Positions 17,897-27,300 of a DNA stretch of 64,000 bases are shown here, in pieces (positions within the stretch are counted from its first letter, which is position 1; each line of letters begins with the position of its first letter). Source of the stretch: Borreliella spielmanii (GTDB taxonomy: Bacteria; Spirochaetota; Spirochaetia; Borreliales; Borreliaceae); NCBI RefSeq assembly GCF_014201705.1, contig NZ_JACHFA010000002.1, positions 371,228 through 435,227 of the forward strand. Direction: 5' to 3'. The notes beneath the pieces are model-generated. The model was not told where the DNA came from and ran no database searches. It worked only from the letters and a program-made list of their open reading frames with translations. Position numbers and translations under genes: made by a program.

Positions 17897-18442
17897 TTAA
17901 ATTAGTTTAAAACTTTTTCTATGAAGGCTTAAAACCCCATGTTTTTTTATTGCATTTTTATGTTCTTTTGTGGGGTATCCTTTATTTTTTTTGAGTAAAT
18001 ATAATGGATAAATTTTATCGTATTCATCCATAAGTTTATCTCTTTTAACTTTAGCAATAATTGAGGCAGCTTTTATTTCATCTATTATTGAATCTCCTTT
18101 AATTATTGCTTTAACAGTTTTTGCTGTTATTTTTGGAACAAATTTGCCATCTACAAATACTAAACTACAATTTAATTTTAGGTTTTCGTATGCAGTTTGC
18201 ATTGCAAGAAGAGATGCGTTATGAATATTTATTTTTTCTATTGTTATATTTGAAATTTCAGCGAATGCATAATATGAATTTTCAAGTATTAATGAGGATA
18301 GGTACTCCCTTTTTTCTTTTTTTAGTTTTTTAGAATCATCCAATTCTTTTATAAAGTTAGGTTTTTTTTTAAAAACTACAGCAGCACTTAGAATAGGTCC
18401 AAAAATGCAGCCTCTTCCAACTTCATCTATTCCGCAAATCAT
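17897..18442 (-). CDS. rnhB: Ribonuclease HII
   Basis: The 181-residue product begins with ICGIDEVGRGC, whose Asp6 and Glu7 are catalytic. Further acidic residues lie in LVFVDGKF and IIDEIKAASIIAKVKRD. It cuts the RNA of RNA/DNA hybrids, including single ribonucleotides in DNA. Its start is ATG at 18442, divergent from smc across a 118-bp repeat-containing spacer. Confidence 0.95.
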   Translation of the reverse strand: MICGIDEVGRGCIFGPILSAAVVFKKKPNFIKELDDSKKLKKEKREYLSSLILENSYYAFAEISNITIEKINIHNASLLAMQTAYENLKLNCSLVFVDGKFVPKITAKTVKAIIKGDSIIDEIKAASIIAKVKRDKLMDEYDKIYPLYLLKKNKGYPTKEHKNAIKKHGVLSLHRKSFKLI

Positions 18443-18495
18443 AATTGACCTTTTTATAAAAATATTTTTATTTATTATAATATGGAATTGTAGAT

Positions 18496-18523
18496 TTATC
18501 AGTAATTGGTTATCAGTAATTGG
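18496..18523. repeat. Two adjacent copies of a 14-bp repeat
   Basis: TTATCAGTAATTGG occurs at 18496-18509 and immediately again at 18510-18523, in the divergent rnhB/smc spacer. Confidence 0.85.
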
Positions 18524-18524
18524 G

Positions 18525-18550
18525 TTTTAATTTTAATTTTAATTTTAATT
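18525..18550. repeat. TTTTAA hexamer array
   Basis: Four tandem TTTTAA units (18525-18548) plus TT lead directly into the AGGAG ribosome site of smc. This short microsatellite could change leader length by slippage. Confidence 0.85.
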
Positions 18551-18560
18551 AGGAGTTGGT

Positions 18561-21008
18561 TTGGTTTTAAAAAAAATAGCACTTTTGGGATTTAAGTCTT
18601 TTTTAAATAGACAAGAGCTTGAAATAGGTGAAAATTTAAGTTTTATTGTGGGGCCTAATGGATGCGGCAAGAGTAATCTTATTGATGCTGTTCGTTTTTG
18701 TATGGGAGAAGATAATTTAAAATTTTTAAGAGTTGAAGATATTTCCGATTTAATTTCTGTTTCAAAATTAGGAAAATCCAATTTTGCAGAAATAACTCTT
18801 TTTTTTAGTAACATTGATGGTGAAAAATCGACTTTAAGGGAATTTGGGGGGGGGTTTTATATTCGCAGGCGTCTTTATAAGGATGGTTCGAGCGAGTATT
18901 ATTTTAATAATAAAATTTTAAATTTCCAAGATTACAGCAGACTTTTGAATAGGTTCCAGTTTAAAAAATCACCTTATATGTTTATAACTCAAGGTAGGGT
19001 TGAAGACATTTCTTTAGGAAGAAATGTAAATCTTAAATCTTTGATTGAACAGGCAAGTGGAATAGATGTTTTAAAAATTGAAGAAGAAGAGGCTCTGAAA
19101 AATTTTAAGCAATCTAATCAAAATTTATCATCTTTGTTGGCCTTGCAAGAAAATTTAAGGCAAAAGTATGACAACATAAAAAGCGTTTACCTTTTGAGAA
19201 AAAAACATCAAGATTTAAGTCAAAAATTAGAAGCTTTAGAAAAAACAATAACATTAAAAAGGCTTTTTAATATTAATTTTGATATTAATGTCTTAAAAGG
19301 TAAATTAAATTTAGATGGTTTGAGTAGATTTTTGTCTTCTGGTTTTAAGGAAAAGTTGGAATTTTATTCATTTAGAGAAAAAAATGTTGTTAGTAATATT
19401 CAAGCATTAGAAAAGGATCTTGAGCTTATGAAATCTAAAATTTTAGGATTAGAGATTAAGATTCAAAAATTAGAGCAAGAAAAGACGGCAAAGATAAATT
19501 TAGAAGATAAGTTTGTCAAGAGTAAATGTAAGTTTGAAGATAAAAAAAAATCTATAAATAACGATTTATATCAATTAAATAGCTTGCTTAAAGAAAAGAA
19601 AAATGATTTTTTTTCGTTAAGTGATGAGATTAATAGATATACTAAAAGTTTTTTTGAACTTGTTGATTTAATTATATCTGTATTAAAGAATGCTAAATTA
19701 GAAGAGCTTGTTTTATTAAAAGATAATATATTAGACTCTCTTAAACTTTTTGAAGAATCATTGAGTATAAAATATATTAAAGAGATTAGAGTAAATTTAA
19801 TAAAATATATAAGTAAAGATGAGAATCTTTTGGCTTTATTGAAGGATAAAATTGAGCCTATTTTCAATCAAAATATTAATTTAAAAAAATTTTTGCTTGA
19901 AAAAAATGCTTTAAAATCAAATATTGCTAAAGAGATAACAAATATTGAAAGATTAATTGAAGAAAAGACACTTCAATTAAATGATGTATTAGGAGAGCTT
20001 GAATATATAGAGCTTTCTAAATTTAAAAATTTGGACGAAATCAAACTTATAGATGGTAATTTAGAATTTTTATTTGAATCTAAGAATAGTCTTGATGAAG
20101 AGCTTAAGGATTTGTATTTAAAGTTTGAAAATTTAAATTTAGAAAAGAGCAATATTGAGCTTAGTTTAAGCAATCTTATTAGTACTTCAAAAGCCAGCAA
20201 AGAGTCTTTTAAGGAGAAAGATTTAAGCTCTTTAGGGTTTTTAAATGATTTTAAAAAAACTAATTATTATGAATATATAAAAAAACAGACAGAATACGAA
20301 TTTCTTTTGAATTCTAATGTAAGTATTAAGAGCGAAATAGAAAATTTCAATATTTCTAATAAAATGTCTGATAAATTTGAATTGGAAGAGGATCTTGTAA
20401 CTAGAGAGCTATTATATAAAGAGATTGATTCAATCAATCTAGGTGATTATGTATTTTTCAATATTGATAAAGAATTTGATGAAACTAAGGATCGTTTTGA
20501 AAAAGTAAGTTTACAAGTAGAAGATTTAAAGCTTTCAAAAAATTCATTACAAAAGCTTCAAAAAAAAATAAAAAATGAGATTTATAAAAAATTTAGAGAA
20601 TCATTTGATGAGATTAATAAAAATTTTTCTTACTTTTTTAAAAAAATTTTCAAAGGAACTGCCATTCTTTTTTATAATGAAAATTCCGATAATGTTGAAA
20701 TTAGAATAAATTTTTCAAACAAATTTATTAAAAATAACAACATGCTTTCAGGGGGTGAGAGCACTTTAGTTAGTATGGCCTTTTTGTTTGCGCTTTATTA
20801 TTATTCCCCTGCTTGTTTTTGTATGCTTGATGAAATAGATGCAGCCCTTGATTTTGAGAACAGTAAAAAACTCTCTTTACTTTTAAAAGAATTGGGGAAA
20901 AAAATTCAACTTTTAGTAATAACCCATAATGCATATGTTTCTGAGGGTGGTGAAAATTTGATAGGTATTACGCTTGATAATGGTGAAAGCAAGGTGTTTA
21001 ATATATAA
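18561..21008 (+). CDS. smc: SMC-family chromosome partition ATPase (short form)
   Basis: The 815-residue protein has both halves of the SMC head: Walker A GPNGCGKS (31-38) near the N-terminus, and the signature LSGGES (729-734), Walker B with LDEID (756-760) and the His-switch region VITHNAY at the end. Between about 165 and 700 it is coiled coil, rich in Lys, Glu, Leu and Asn. Typical bacterial SMC has about 1150-1190 residues and a globular hinge in the middle. Here the arms are much shorter, and I see no clear glycine-rich hinge. Start TTG at 18561 follows AGGAG at 18551-18555. A G9 run sits at 18846-18854 in the head domain. Confidence 0.92.
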   Translation: MVLKKIALLGFKSFLNRQELEIGENLSFIVGPNGCGKSNLIDAVRFCMGEDNLKFLRVEDISDLISVSKLGKSNFAEITLFFSNIDGEKSTLREFGGGFYIRRRLYKDGSSEYYFNNKILNFQDYSRLLNRFQFKKSPYMFITQGRVEDISLGRNVNLKSLIEQASGIDVLKIEEEEALKNFKQSNQNLSSLLALQENLRQKYDNIKSVYLLRKKHQDLSQKLEALEKTITLKRLFNINFDINVLKGKLNLDGLSRFLSSGFKEKLEFYSFREKNVVSNIQALEKDLELMKSKILGLEIKIQKLEQEKTAKINLEDKFVKSKCKFEDKKKSINNDLYQLNSLLKEKKNDFFSLSDEINRYTKSFFELVDLIISVLKNAKLEELVLLKDNILDSLKLFEESLSIKYIKEIRVNLIKYISKDENLLALLKDKIEPIFNQNINLKKFLLEKNALKSNIAKEITNIERLIEEKTLQLNDVLGELEYIELSKFKNLDEIKLIDGNLEFLFESKNSLDEELKDLYLKFENLNLEKSNIELSLSNLISTSKASKESFKEKDLSSLGFLNDFKKTNYYEYIKKQTEYEFLLNSNVSIKSEIENFNISNKMSDKFELEEDLVTRELLYKEIDSINLGDYVFFNIDKEFDETKDRFEKVSLQVEDLKLSKNSLQKLQKKIKNEIYKKFRESFDEINKNFSYFFKKIFKGTAILFYNENSDNVEIRINFSNKFIKNNNMLSGGESTLVSMAFLFALYYYSPACFCMLDEIDAALDFENSKKLSLLLKELGKKIQLLVITHNAYVSEGGENLIGITLDNGESKVFNI

Positions 21009-21033
21009 TTAAGTTAGATTTAAGGAAATTAGC

Positions 21034-21435
21034 ATGCAAGATAGAAAGTTTAGTTTTAGAAAATATTTTTTAATTTTAATATTTTTGATTTTTATTGTTT
21101 CAGGTATTACTTATTTCTATTCAACACAAATGTTAGAGAAATCTCAAAAGTTTGTTGAAGATAATTTAGACGCTAAGGTTAAATTAGTTGATATGGAAGA
21201 TTTTTATTTTGATTTAAATGAGTCTTTAAATATGGATGATTTTTTTATTCCAAGACCCGATTTTTTCAATGAAAATTTAAATAAAAATTTGGTTATTGAT
21301 GGGTTGATTAAAAATCAATTTCTTGATGAGAATTTTTTTAAAAACCTTTGGATTAAAAAAGAAAATTTATTTAATATTGATATTGAGAAGGAGAATGAAA
21401 AATTAATAGATAAGATTTTAGAAATTTCCAAATGA
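21034..21435 (+). CDS. Small membrane-anchored protein, unknown function
   Basis: The 133-residue product has one N-terminal membrane segment (about 10-28, KYFLILIFLIFIVSGITYFY) and then an acidic, Asn/Phe/Asp-rich extracytoplasmic part. I do not recognise a family. It lies 25 bp after smc and overlaps the next gene by 4 nt (ATGA), so it probably works with that TPR protein in the envelope. Confidence 0.7.
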   Translation: MQDRKFSFRKYFLILIFLIFIVSGITYFYSTQMLEKSQKFVEDNLDAKVKLVDMEDFYFDLNESLNMDDFFIPRPDFFNENLNKNLVIDGLIKNQFLDENFFKNLWIKKENLFNIDIEKENEKLIDKILEISK

Positions 21436-22463
21436 TTAAAAAATATTTGATTTATATAAGTTTGCTATTTATTGTTTTTGAAGTTTGTCCTGAGCCAACT
21501 TTTATAAGTCAAGGTGATTCTTATGAGCTTGACTTTAGCAGTAGAGAAGTAGATATTAATGTAAATACCAATTCAAAGTTTAACCTTTCTTTTAAAGATG
21601 AGTCTTGGATTTATGTCAAAAGCAATGAAAATGGAGTTTTTATTAAGCTAATTGGAGAATCTTATGAGAACGGGGCCGTTTTTACTTTTCAAACTTTTAA
21701 AAAAGAAGGCAAAATTAAGTTAATTTTCAGCTACCAAAATGTTAAAGATTCAAGGGAATTTAATAAAATAGTTGTCTTGAAAATTACAAAGAAGTTTGAA
21801 GTTGAAAATCCATATGGTGGTGGCTCTGATAAGAATAAGGACATCAGAAGTAACAATAACCTTCAATTTGGAAGGGACAGTATTAAGCCAACCTATTTAG
21901 AAGTTGTTACCAGAGCTTTGAATTTATCTTATATAAATGATTACAAAGGAGCAATAGATTTGCTTAATAAGTATAATTTTAATGATGATAAATATATTTT
22001 ATTAAAGGCGGAAATTTATTATAAAAATAGAGATTATTTAAAATCTTATGAAAATTATTTGAAGTTGAAGAGCAGATGCTTTCAAAGCATTGTTTTTGAT
22101 TTAATTAAGCTTGGTATAAAATTAAATATTAAAGAAGAGGTCTTAGAGAACACCAGATATTTAGTTGAAAAGAATATTGATTTTTCTGAGAGTGTTTATC
22201 TTGAGATCTTTGAATTCTTATTAACAAAGGGGGAGTATGAGTTTGCTTTAAACTTTAGTTCTCTTTACTTTCCTAAGTATATTAATTCAAGCTTTTTAGA
22301 TAAATATAATTATTTGTTGGGAAAACTTTATGAGTCTGAGAGTAAACATAAAGATTTTTTAAAGGCTTTACATTGTTATCAATTAGTTATTGATAATTAC
22401 CCTTTTAGTGATTATTACGAGAGAGCCAAGATAAGATATTTATTTTTAAAGCGGTTTTTTTAG
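21432..22463 (+). CDS. Exported TPR-like protein (tol-pal YbgF-like C-terminus)
   Basis: The 343-residue product has a signal peptide (about 1-20, ending EVCPEPT). A beta-rich N-terminal half (20-145) is followed by a linker with GGGSDKNKD, then helical repeats (150-343) such as YLKSYENYLKLKS and the closing DNYPFSDYYERAKIRYLFLK, which resembles the last TPR of YbgF/BamD-type proteins. It is probably a periplasmic scaffold protein. Function is unknown. It is coupled to the upstream membrane protein and 10 bp ahead of phoU. Confidence 0.7.
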   Translation: MIKKYLIYISLLFIVFEVCPEPTFISQGDSYELDFSSREVDINVNTNSKFNLSFKDESWIYVKSNENGVFIKLIGESYENGAVFTFQTFKKEGKIKLIFSYQNVKDSREFNKIVVLKITKKFEVENPYGGGSDKNKDIRSNNNLQFGRDSIKPTYLEVVTRALNLSYINDYKGAIDLLNKYNFNDDKYILLKAEIYYKNRDYLKSYENYLKLKSRCFQSIVFDLIKLGIKLNIKEEVLENTRYLVEKNIDFSESVYLEIFEFLLTKGEYEFALNFSSLYFPKYINSSFLDKYNYLLGKLYESESKHKDFLKALHCYQLVIDNYPFSDYYERAKIRYLFLKRFF

Positions 22464-22473
22464 GAGATATGAT

Positions 22474-23145
22474 ATGATACGAAGAAGGCTTACTAAACAA
22501 CTTGAAATAATAAAAGATTATCTTTGGGATATGAAAGAATGTGTGCTTAAAATTATAGATGACTCTTTAATAGCCTTAGAATCTAAAGATAAAAGTTTAG
22601 CTAAAAAAATAATCAATGAAGATGAAAAAATAATAGATGATTATCAATATGATATTGAGGATTTGTGCGGGAGAATAATTGCGACTGAGCACCCTGTTGC
22701 TACAGAGCTTAGAGAAATTTTAGCAATTATTAAAATAATAAGTTCTCTTGAAAGGATTGCAGATCATGCTACTAAGATTGTAAGAGTTGTTCTTCTTCTT
22801 GAATCAGATTTGGACGATTTCGATTTTCTTAATCTGTATTTTAAACCTTTAAGAGAAATGGCCGATACAGCTAAAGAGATGTTATCTGATATTTTTGATG
22901 CGTATTTTGATGGAGATTTTACTAAAATATTAAAGATAGTTAAGTATGACAATATAATAGATAAATTATTCTCAAAGCAAAAAAGTATTGTTGTTGATGC
23001 AATGAAAAAAAATCCTGAAAATTTGGATTATCTTTTAAACATATTATTTTTAAATAGTTTTTTAGAAAGAGTGGGTGATCATGTAGCAACAATTGGCGAG
23101 TTGCTCTATTTTATTAGAATAGGTGAGAAAGTAAATTTAACCTAG
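22474..23145 (+). CDS. phoU: PhoU-family protein
   Basis: The 223-residue, all-helical protein has the two PhoU three-helix repeats. Metal-binding-like motifs include ERIADHATKI (about 90-99) and ERVGDHVATIGE (about 200-211). PhoU proteins control phosphate uptake through the Pst transporter and PhoR-type sensors; neither is encoded in this window. AGGAGAT upstream of ATG 22474 is a good ribosome site. It ends the smc-TM-TPR-phoU run before a 44-bp palindrome. Confidence 0.88.
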   Translation: MIRRRLTKQLEIIKDYLWDMKECVLKIIDDSLIALESKDKSLAKKIINEDEKIIDDYQYDIEDLCGRIIATEHPVATELREILAIIKIISSLERIADHATKIVRVVLLLESDLDDFDFLNLYFKPLREMADTAKEMLSDIFDAYFDGDFTKILKIVKYDNIIDKLFSKQKSIVVDAMKKNPENLDYLLNILFLNSFLERVGDHVATIGELLYFIRIGEKVNLT

Positions 23146-23181
23146 TGGCATTATTTTTAGACTTTTTAATCTAAATAATTT

Positions 23182-23225
23182 TTATAAGAAGAATTAATAA
23201 TCATGATTATTAATTCTTCTTATAA
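23182..23225. terminator. 44-bp perfect palindrome between phoU and cheR
   Basis: Bases 23182-23225 are a perfect inverted repeat with no spacer, centred on TCATGA at 23201-23206. The right arm covers the last codons and stop of cheR (stop at 23210). Lying between converging genes, it most simply forms a strong bidirectional terminator or mRNA-end hairpin. Confidence 0.75.
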
Positions 23226-24055
23226 GTGGCAGGCATTATGTATTCAAGATTTTTGTTTCCCCGAATTGTTTCTGAATGTCCAATTAAAAGATAAGAATCA
23301 TTTTTCAGGTAGTAATTGAATTTATTGGCAAGGTTGTTTCTAGTTTTTTCGTCAAAATAGATCATAACGTTTCTGCAAAATATCAGATCAAATTTTTTGT
23401 TAAATGGAAATTTCTCATCCATTAAATTTAATTTTTTAAAGTAAACCATTTTTTTTAAAATTTCTTTAACTTGAAATTTATCATATTGAAGTTGATTTAA
23501 ATATTTATTTTTTAAATATTTGGGTAAATTTATTATACGATCTTCAGGATAAATCCCCTCATAAGCTTCGTGTAGAACGCTAATTGAAATGTCTGTTGCT
23601 AAGATTTTAACTTTAAAATTTACTTTATTATTTTCCATGTATTCTCTTAATATCATTGCAATTGTATAAGGCTCTTCACCACTTGAGCATCCGGCTGACC
23701 ATATTCTAATTTCTGAGTTTTCCGATTTTAATATTTTTTCAGCAAGCTTGGGTAATATTTTGTTATTTAAGAAATCAAAATGTTTAGATTCCCTGAAAAA
23801 ATAGGTATGATTTGTTGATATTTTGTCTACTAATTCAATTAATTGAAGATTCCCAGTGCTTTTTTCTAAAAAGTCAATGTATTCAGTAAAATTTTTAAAA
23901 CCTTTAACCTTAAGAAGAGATGATAATCTACTTTCAATTAGCATCTTTTTTTTCTCGCTGAGATTGATTCCAAAATTATTGTAAACTATTTTTATTAATC
24001 TTAAAAGTTCGTCTTTAGTTATATTTATATTAAGGTTAAATTTGTTTTGATTCAT
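23210..24055 (-). CDS. cheR: Chemotaxis protein methyltransferase CheR
   Basis: From the ATG at 24055 (9 nt after AAGGA) the product has 281 residues; a GTG two codons upstream is only 3 nt from that site and less likely. An N-terminal helical domain (about 10-85) is followed by a SAM-dependent methylase with motif I IWSAGCSSGEEPYTIAM and the post-I/IV motif FDLIFCRNVMIYFD. It methylates glutamates of chemoreceptors. B. burgdorferi has two CheR proteins; this one matches cheR1 by position. No other chemotaxis gene is adjacent. Confidence 0.94.
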   Translation of the reverse strand: MNQNKFNLNINITKDELLRLIKIVYNNFGINLSEKKKMLIESRLSSLLKVKGFKNFTEYIDFLEKSTGNLQLIELVDKISTNHTYFFRESKHFDFLNNKILPKLAEKILKSENSEIRIWSAGCSSGEEPYTIAMILREYMENNKVNFKVKILATDISISVLHEAYEGIYPEDRIINLPKYLKNKYLNQLQYDKFQVKEILKKMVYFKKLNLMDEKFPFNKKFDLIFCRNVMIYFDEKTRNNLANKFNYYLKNDSYLLIGHSETIRGNKNLEYIMPATYKKN

Positions 24056-24253
24056 ATTCACATATCCTTGAGTTCGTTCTCCTTTTTGATTCAGCGAGAT
24101 TTGTTTTCATGTCAGAAATGTAAAAATTTCTTTTTTAGTTCTATAATACTTAAACGTACATCTTAAGTTAGAGATTTCAATTGCAATAATTTTTCAATTG
24201 TGATAATTTAGTAGTTAAATTATTAGTATACTTACTTATTTAAAGGTTGTTTT

Positions 24254-25756
24254 ATGCGAAAAAGAAGTAGAAAAGTCAAGAATGATTTAGTTGTGCCTGA
24301 GTCTAAAGAAAAAAAAGTTGGTATGTGGGGTATTTTTGCTCTTATTTTAATTGTTTTCGGATTTATTATTGCACCTTTACTTCCAGGGATGTTTGATAAT
24401 GCTCATTCATCTGGTTTAAAATTTGGTTCTTATAAAGGTCAACCTATTTACTATGAAAAAGATAATAAGTTTGCCAAGTATGTTAATTATTATTCAAATC
24501 TTTATTCTAGATTACAAGGAAATGCTAAAAATATTAATATAGATTATAACGCCTGGTATTTAGCATTTATGAAATATGTTGAGGATATTGCTTTTTTAGA
24601 CTTGATAAAAAAATACAATTTTTATATTTCTAAGGAAATGTTGGATAAAAATTTACTCAGATCACCTGAATATTTAGATCCTAATGGAAATTTTAGTTCT
24701 AAAAGATATAATAAAGTTTCTGATTATCGAAAAGTTAAAATTTATGATGATATTGTAGAAAGCATACTGTTTTCTAATGTAAAAACTTTTTTAAATAATA
24801 ATTTAATATTTCCCGATTCTCTTTTTAATATGATTAAAGATATGAGTACCGTAGAAAGGCATATTTCATATCTTTCTCTTTCTTATCATGACTTTTCTAA
24901 TAAAGAGGCAATGTCTTATGCCGAGAAAAATTTAAATTTATTTAAACGTTTATCTCTTGCGTCTATTCGGTTTAAAAATATGAGCGATGCTCGGAATGCT
25001 TATGATAAGCTATTAAACAAAACCCCATTTGAAGAGCTTGCTAAGCTTTATTCAGATGATATGGCTAATTTCAAAGGTGTTGTTTCTCTGGATAAATATT
25101 ATTTTGACTTAGATCTTAATGTTGAAAATAAAGAAGATTTAAATTCTATTTTTTCTTTAAAAGAAGGTGAATTTAGCAAGCCTATTAAGACTAAAAATAA
25201 AAATGAATATCAAATATATAAGGCATTTAGTAATATTTATGATTTTGATAAAAATTCAGATCGAGATATTAGTGCTGTTAAAAATTATATTGAAACTTAT
25301 GAACCAAGTATTATTGAGGGCTTTTTGGAAAATAAGTTAAATGATTTTCTCAGTGATGTTAAATTTAGCAGTTTAAGTCAAGCTCTTGAAAAACATCGGT
25401 TTAGTTTAAAAGAAGAAATTGTTAATTTATCTTACAATGTTAATATTTATCCTAATACTTTAAAAGAGTTGGTTGAATTTAATAATAGCAAGTCTTTTTA
25501 TAATATTGTTTTCGGATTAAAAGAAAATTCTTGGTCTAAGCCTTTTTTAGCGAATAAAAAAGTTTATTTATTTTTCCTTAAATCAGCTAAAAAAAGGTCT
25601 AACCAGCTTAAAGAAGAGATTAAAAATGAAACACTTCTTGACAATTTTAATATTGCAAATAGTGGTTTGATTACAGATTTTTTGTTGAATAAAAAAGATT
25701 TTGTTAATAATTTTAATGAGTCGTTTTTTGCTTTGCAAAACTTTAGTCAAAATTAA
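24254..25756 (+). CDS. PpiD/SurA-like membrane-anchored chaperone
   Basis: The 500-residue protein has a basic cytoplasmic N-terminus (MRKRSRKVK), one membrane segment (about 24-45, GIFALILIVFGFIIAPLLPG), a SurA-N-like helical region (about 80-190) and a parvulin-like part (about 210-320) with ASIRFKNMSDARNAYDKL, TPFEELAKLYSDD and FSLKEGEFSKPIKTK. This order matches PpiD, the inner-membrane chaperone for exported proteins. Whether proline isomerase activity remains is unclear because catalytic residues are not well conserved. It lies 12 bp ahead of a lipoprotein gene. Confidence 0.75.
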   Translation: MRKRSRKVKNDLVVPESKEKKVGMWGIFALILIVFGFIIAPLLPGMFDNAHSSGLKFGSYKGQPIYYEKDNKFAKYVNYYSNLYSRLQGNAKNINIDYNAWYLAFMKYVEDIAFLDLIKKYNFYISKEMLDKNLLRSPEYLDPNGNFSSKRYNKVSDYRKVKIYDDIVESILFSNVKTFLNNNLIFPDSLFNMIKDMSTVERHISYLSLSYHDFSNKEAMSYAEKNLNLFKRLSLASIRFKNMSDARNAYDKLLNKTPFEELAKLYSDDMANFKGVVSLDKYYFDLDLNVENKEDLNSIFSLKEGEFSKPIKTKNKNEYQIYKAFSNIYDFDKNSDRDISAVKNYIETYEPSIIEGFLENKLNDFLSDVKFSSLSQALEKHRFSLKEEIVNLSYNVNIYPNTLKELVEFNNSKSFYNIVFGLKENSWSKPFLANKKVYLFFLKSAKKRSNQLKEEIKNETLLDNFNIANSGLITDFLLNKKDFVNNFNESFFALQNFSQN

Positions 25757-25768
25757 GAAATAAATGCC

Positions 25769-27292
25769 ATGATAAAAGTTTTGATTGCTAGTGTAATTAA
25801 TTTTAATAGGGAATTAATTTGGTTTTATAATTATTTTTATAGATTTTTATTTATATTCTTTTTTTTTATATTATTTGCTTGTTCTAAGGTAAACAAAGAT
25901 TTTATTGTTTTTAACAAAGATGTAAAATCTGTTTCCAAGATTGAGAATATAAGTTCTAATGTTTTAGAAATAAACAAAATGGAAGATTTTTTTGGAGATA
26001 TTATAGATTTAAAGGGCTATAAAATTCTTGCAGTACAGCAAGAAAATTTGAACTTAGATGTTTATTTTGAACAGGTAGTTTTAGCTCAAGATTTTTCAAA
26101 TCTTAATGCATATTTGTTTATTATTGGTTTTGATCCCAAAATTAAAGTTGGAACGATTCTTTTTAAAACCCAAATAGATATTGATCCAAAAAATTCTTAT
26201 AACATGTATCTTGAGGATATTACGGGTGATTACGATTTTAACATAGTTGTTCAAGGATTTTTAAAAGATAAATCTGTTTTATATGTTTTTCAAAAATCTG
26301 TTTTAAATGATGTATCTTCTTATAAACCCATATTTTTTGATAAAGTTAATGGCACTGTTCTTATCAATAAGTATGCAAGATCTTCAGCATATGAAGAAAA
26401 TAGATCAAGAGAAAGTTATCCTATTTCTTTAGAAAAATATGAAAAAGTGGGAGAAGATTTGATAATCAGTAAGATTGAAAAGTATGAATATTCTCATGTT
26501 CAAGGCAAATATTATCTTTCTTCTGTTAGTGAAAAAGTTGGCAAGATTGATAATAATATTTATAAAACTTTAAAGAATTTAAGCAAAGATGAAGTTTATA
26601 GATTTTTACATGGAGTTTGGTATGATGCTCATGATTATAATAAAAAACAAGATAAAGATATTAATGAGACTTTATTTTTATCTTTTGAAAGGCAATCAAG
26701 CGAGATTAATCTTTTTATAAAAAATTCTCAAGAAGTTGCAAAAATTAAATATATTTCAAAACCGGCTTACAACACTCTTAATATTAGTGCTAAGTCTCTT
26801 TTTTCAGATTTAATAGTTTACAACTTTTGGATAAAAATTGTAGACAAAGAAAACATTGAAGTCAAAATTGACACTAGTACAAATTCTTATGATAATAGTG
26901 GATTTTCGGGGGCATTTAAGAGATTTGATGAAGATGTTTTAAATGTTGAAAAAAATGGTAATAATATGTATTTTATTCCTATTGGGAATTATGTGTATAA
27001 GGACAAAATTTATGATTTTTCTTACCCACATTTAACTTATATTGATGAAAACAAAATTTATTATGGCATTTTTAATATTTTCCCTTTAAAAAATAATTTT
27101 GTTCTCGAATATGAAATTGATATGGGTAGTCACAAGCTTGTTGAATCTTTTTTTCTTGAACATAGCGAAAGAGTTGTTCAAAAGCAAAAATTTTCTACAA
27201 TTATTCTTAATCCTATTAAAATTTTAAAAGATGATGTAAGCTTAGTTAAAGGGCAAAAATTAAAACTTGAGCGAATAGAAAAAATAGGATAA
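25769..27292 (+). CDS. Large lipoprotein, possibly related to pallilysin
   Basis: The 507-residue frame has a hydrophobic N-terminus ending in a lipobox, LFAC (Cys about 37); the true start may be a later TTG near 25820 because the signal is long. The rest is beta-rich with many Asp/Lys/Tyr. The C-terminal 230 residues (GVWYDAHDY, then [15 protein letters not shown]) look like a lipocalin-type barrel. From memory the B31 equivalent is sometimes labelled a pallilysin-related adhesin after Treponema Tp0751; I cannot confirm this, and I see no HEXXH motif. It is probably periplasmic or outer-membrane bound. It lies 8 bp ahead of plsC. Confidence 0.6.
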   Translation: MIKVLIASVINFNRELIWFYNYFYRFLFIFFFFILFACSKVNKDFIVFNKDVKSVSKIENISSNVLEINKMEDFFGDIIDLKGYKILAVQQENLNLDVYFEQVVLAQDFSNLNAYLFIIGFDPKIKVGTILFKTQIDIDPKNSYNMYLEDITGDYDFNIVVQGFLKDKSVLYVFQKSVLNDVSSYKPIFFDKVNGTVLINKYARSSAYEENRSRESYPISLEKYEKVGEDLIISKIEKYEYSHVQGKYYLSSVSEKVGKIDNNIYKTLKNLSKDEVYRFLHGVWYDAHDYNKKQDKDINETLFLSFERQSSEINLFIKNSQEVAKIKYISKPAYNTLNISAKSLFSDLIVYNFWIKIVDKENIEVKIDTSTNSYDNSGFSGAFKRFDEDVLNVEKNGNNMYFIPIGNYVYKDKIYDFSYPHLTYIDENKIYYGIFNIFPLKNNFVLEYEIDMGSHKLVESFFLEHSERVVQKQKFSTIILNPIKILKDDVSLVKGQKLKLERIEKIG

Positions 27293-27300
27293 TAGTTTTT

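Noticed and set aside
23182..23225. The phoU/cheR palindrome as an internal replicated telomere (ResT) site
   Set aside because: It has no TAGTATA-type box and lies at a convergent gene junction, where a terminator explains it better.
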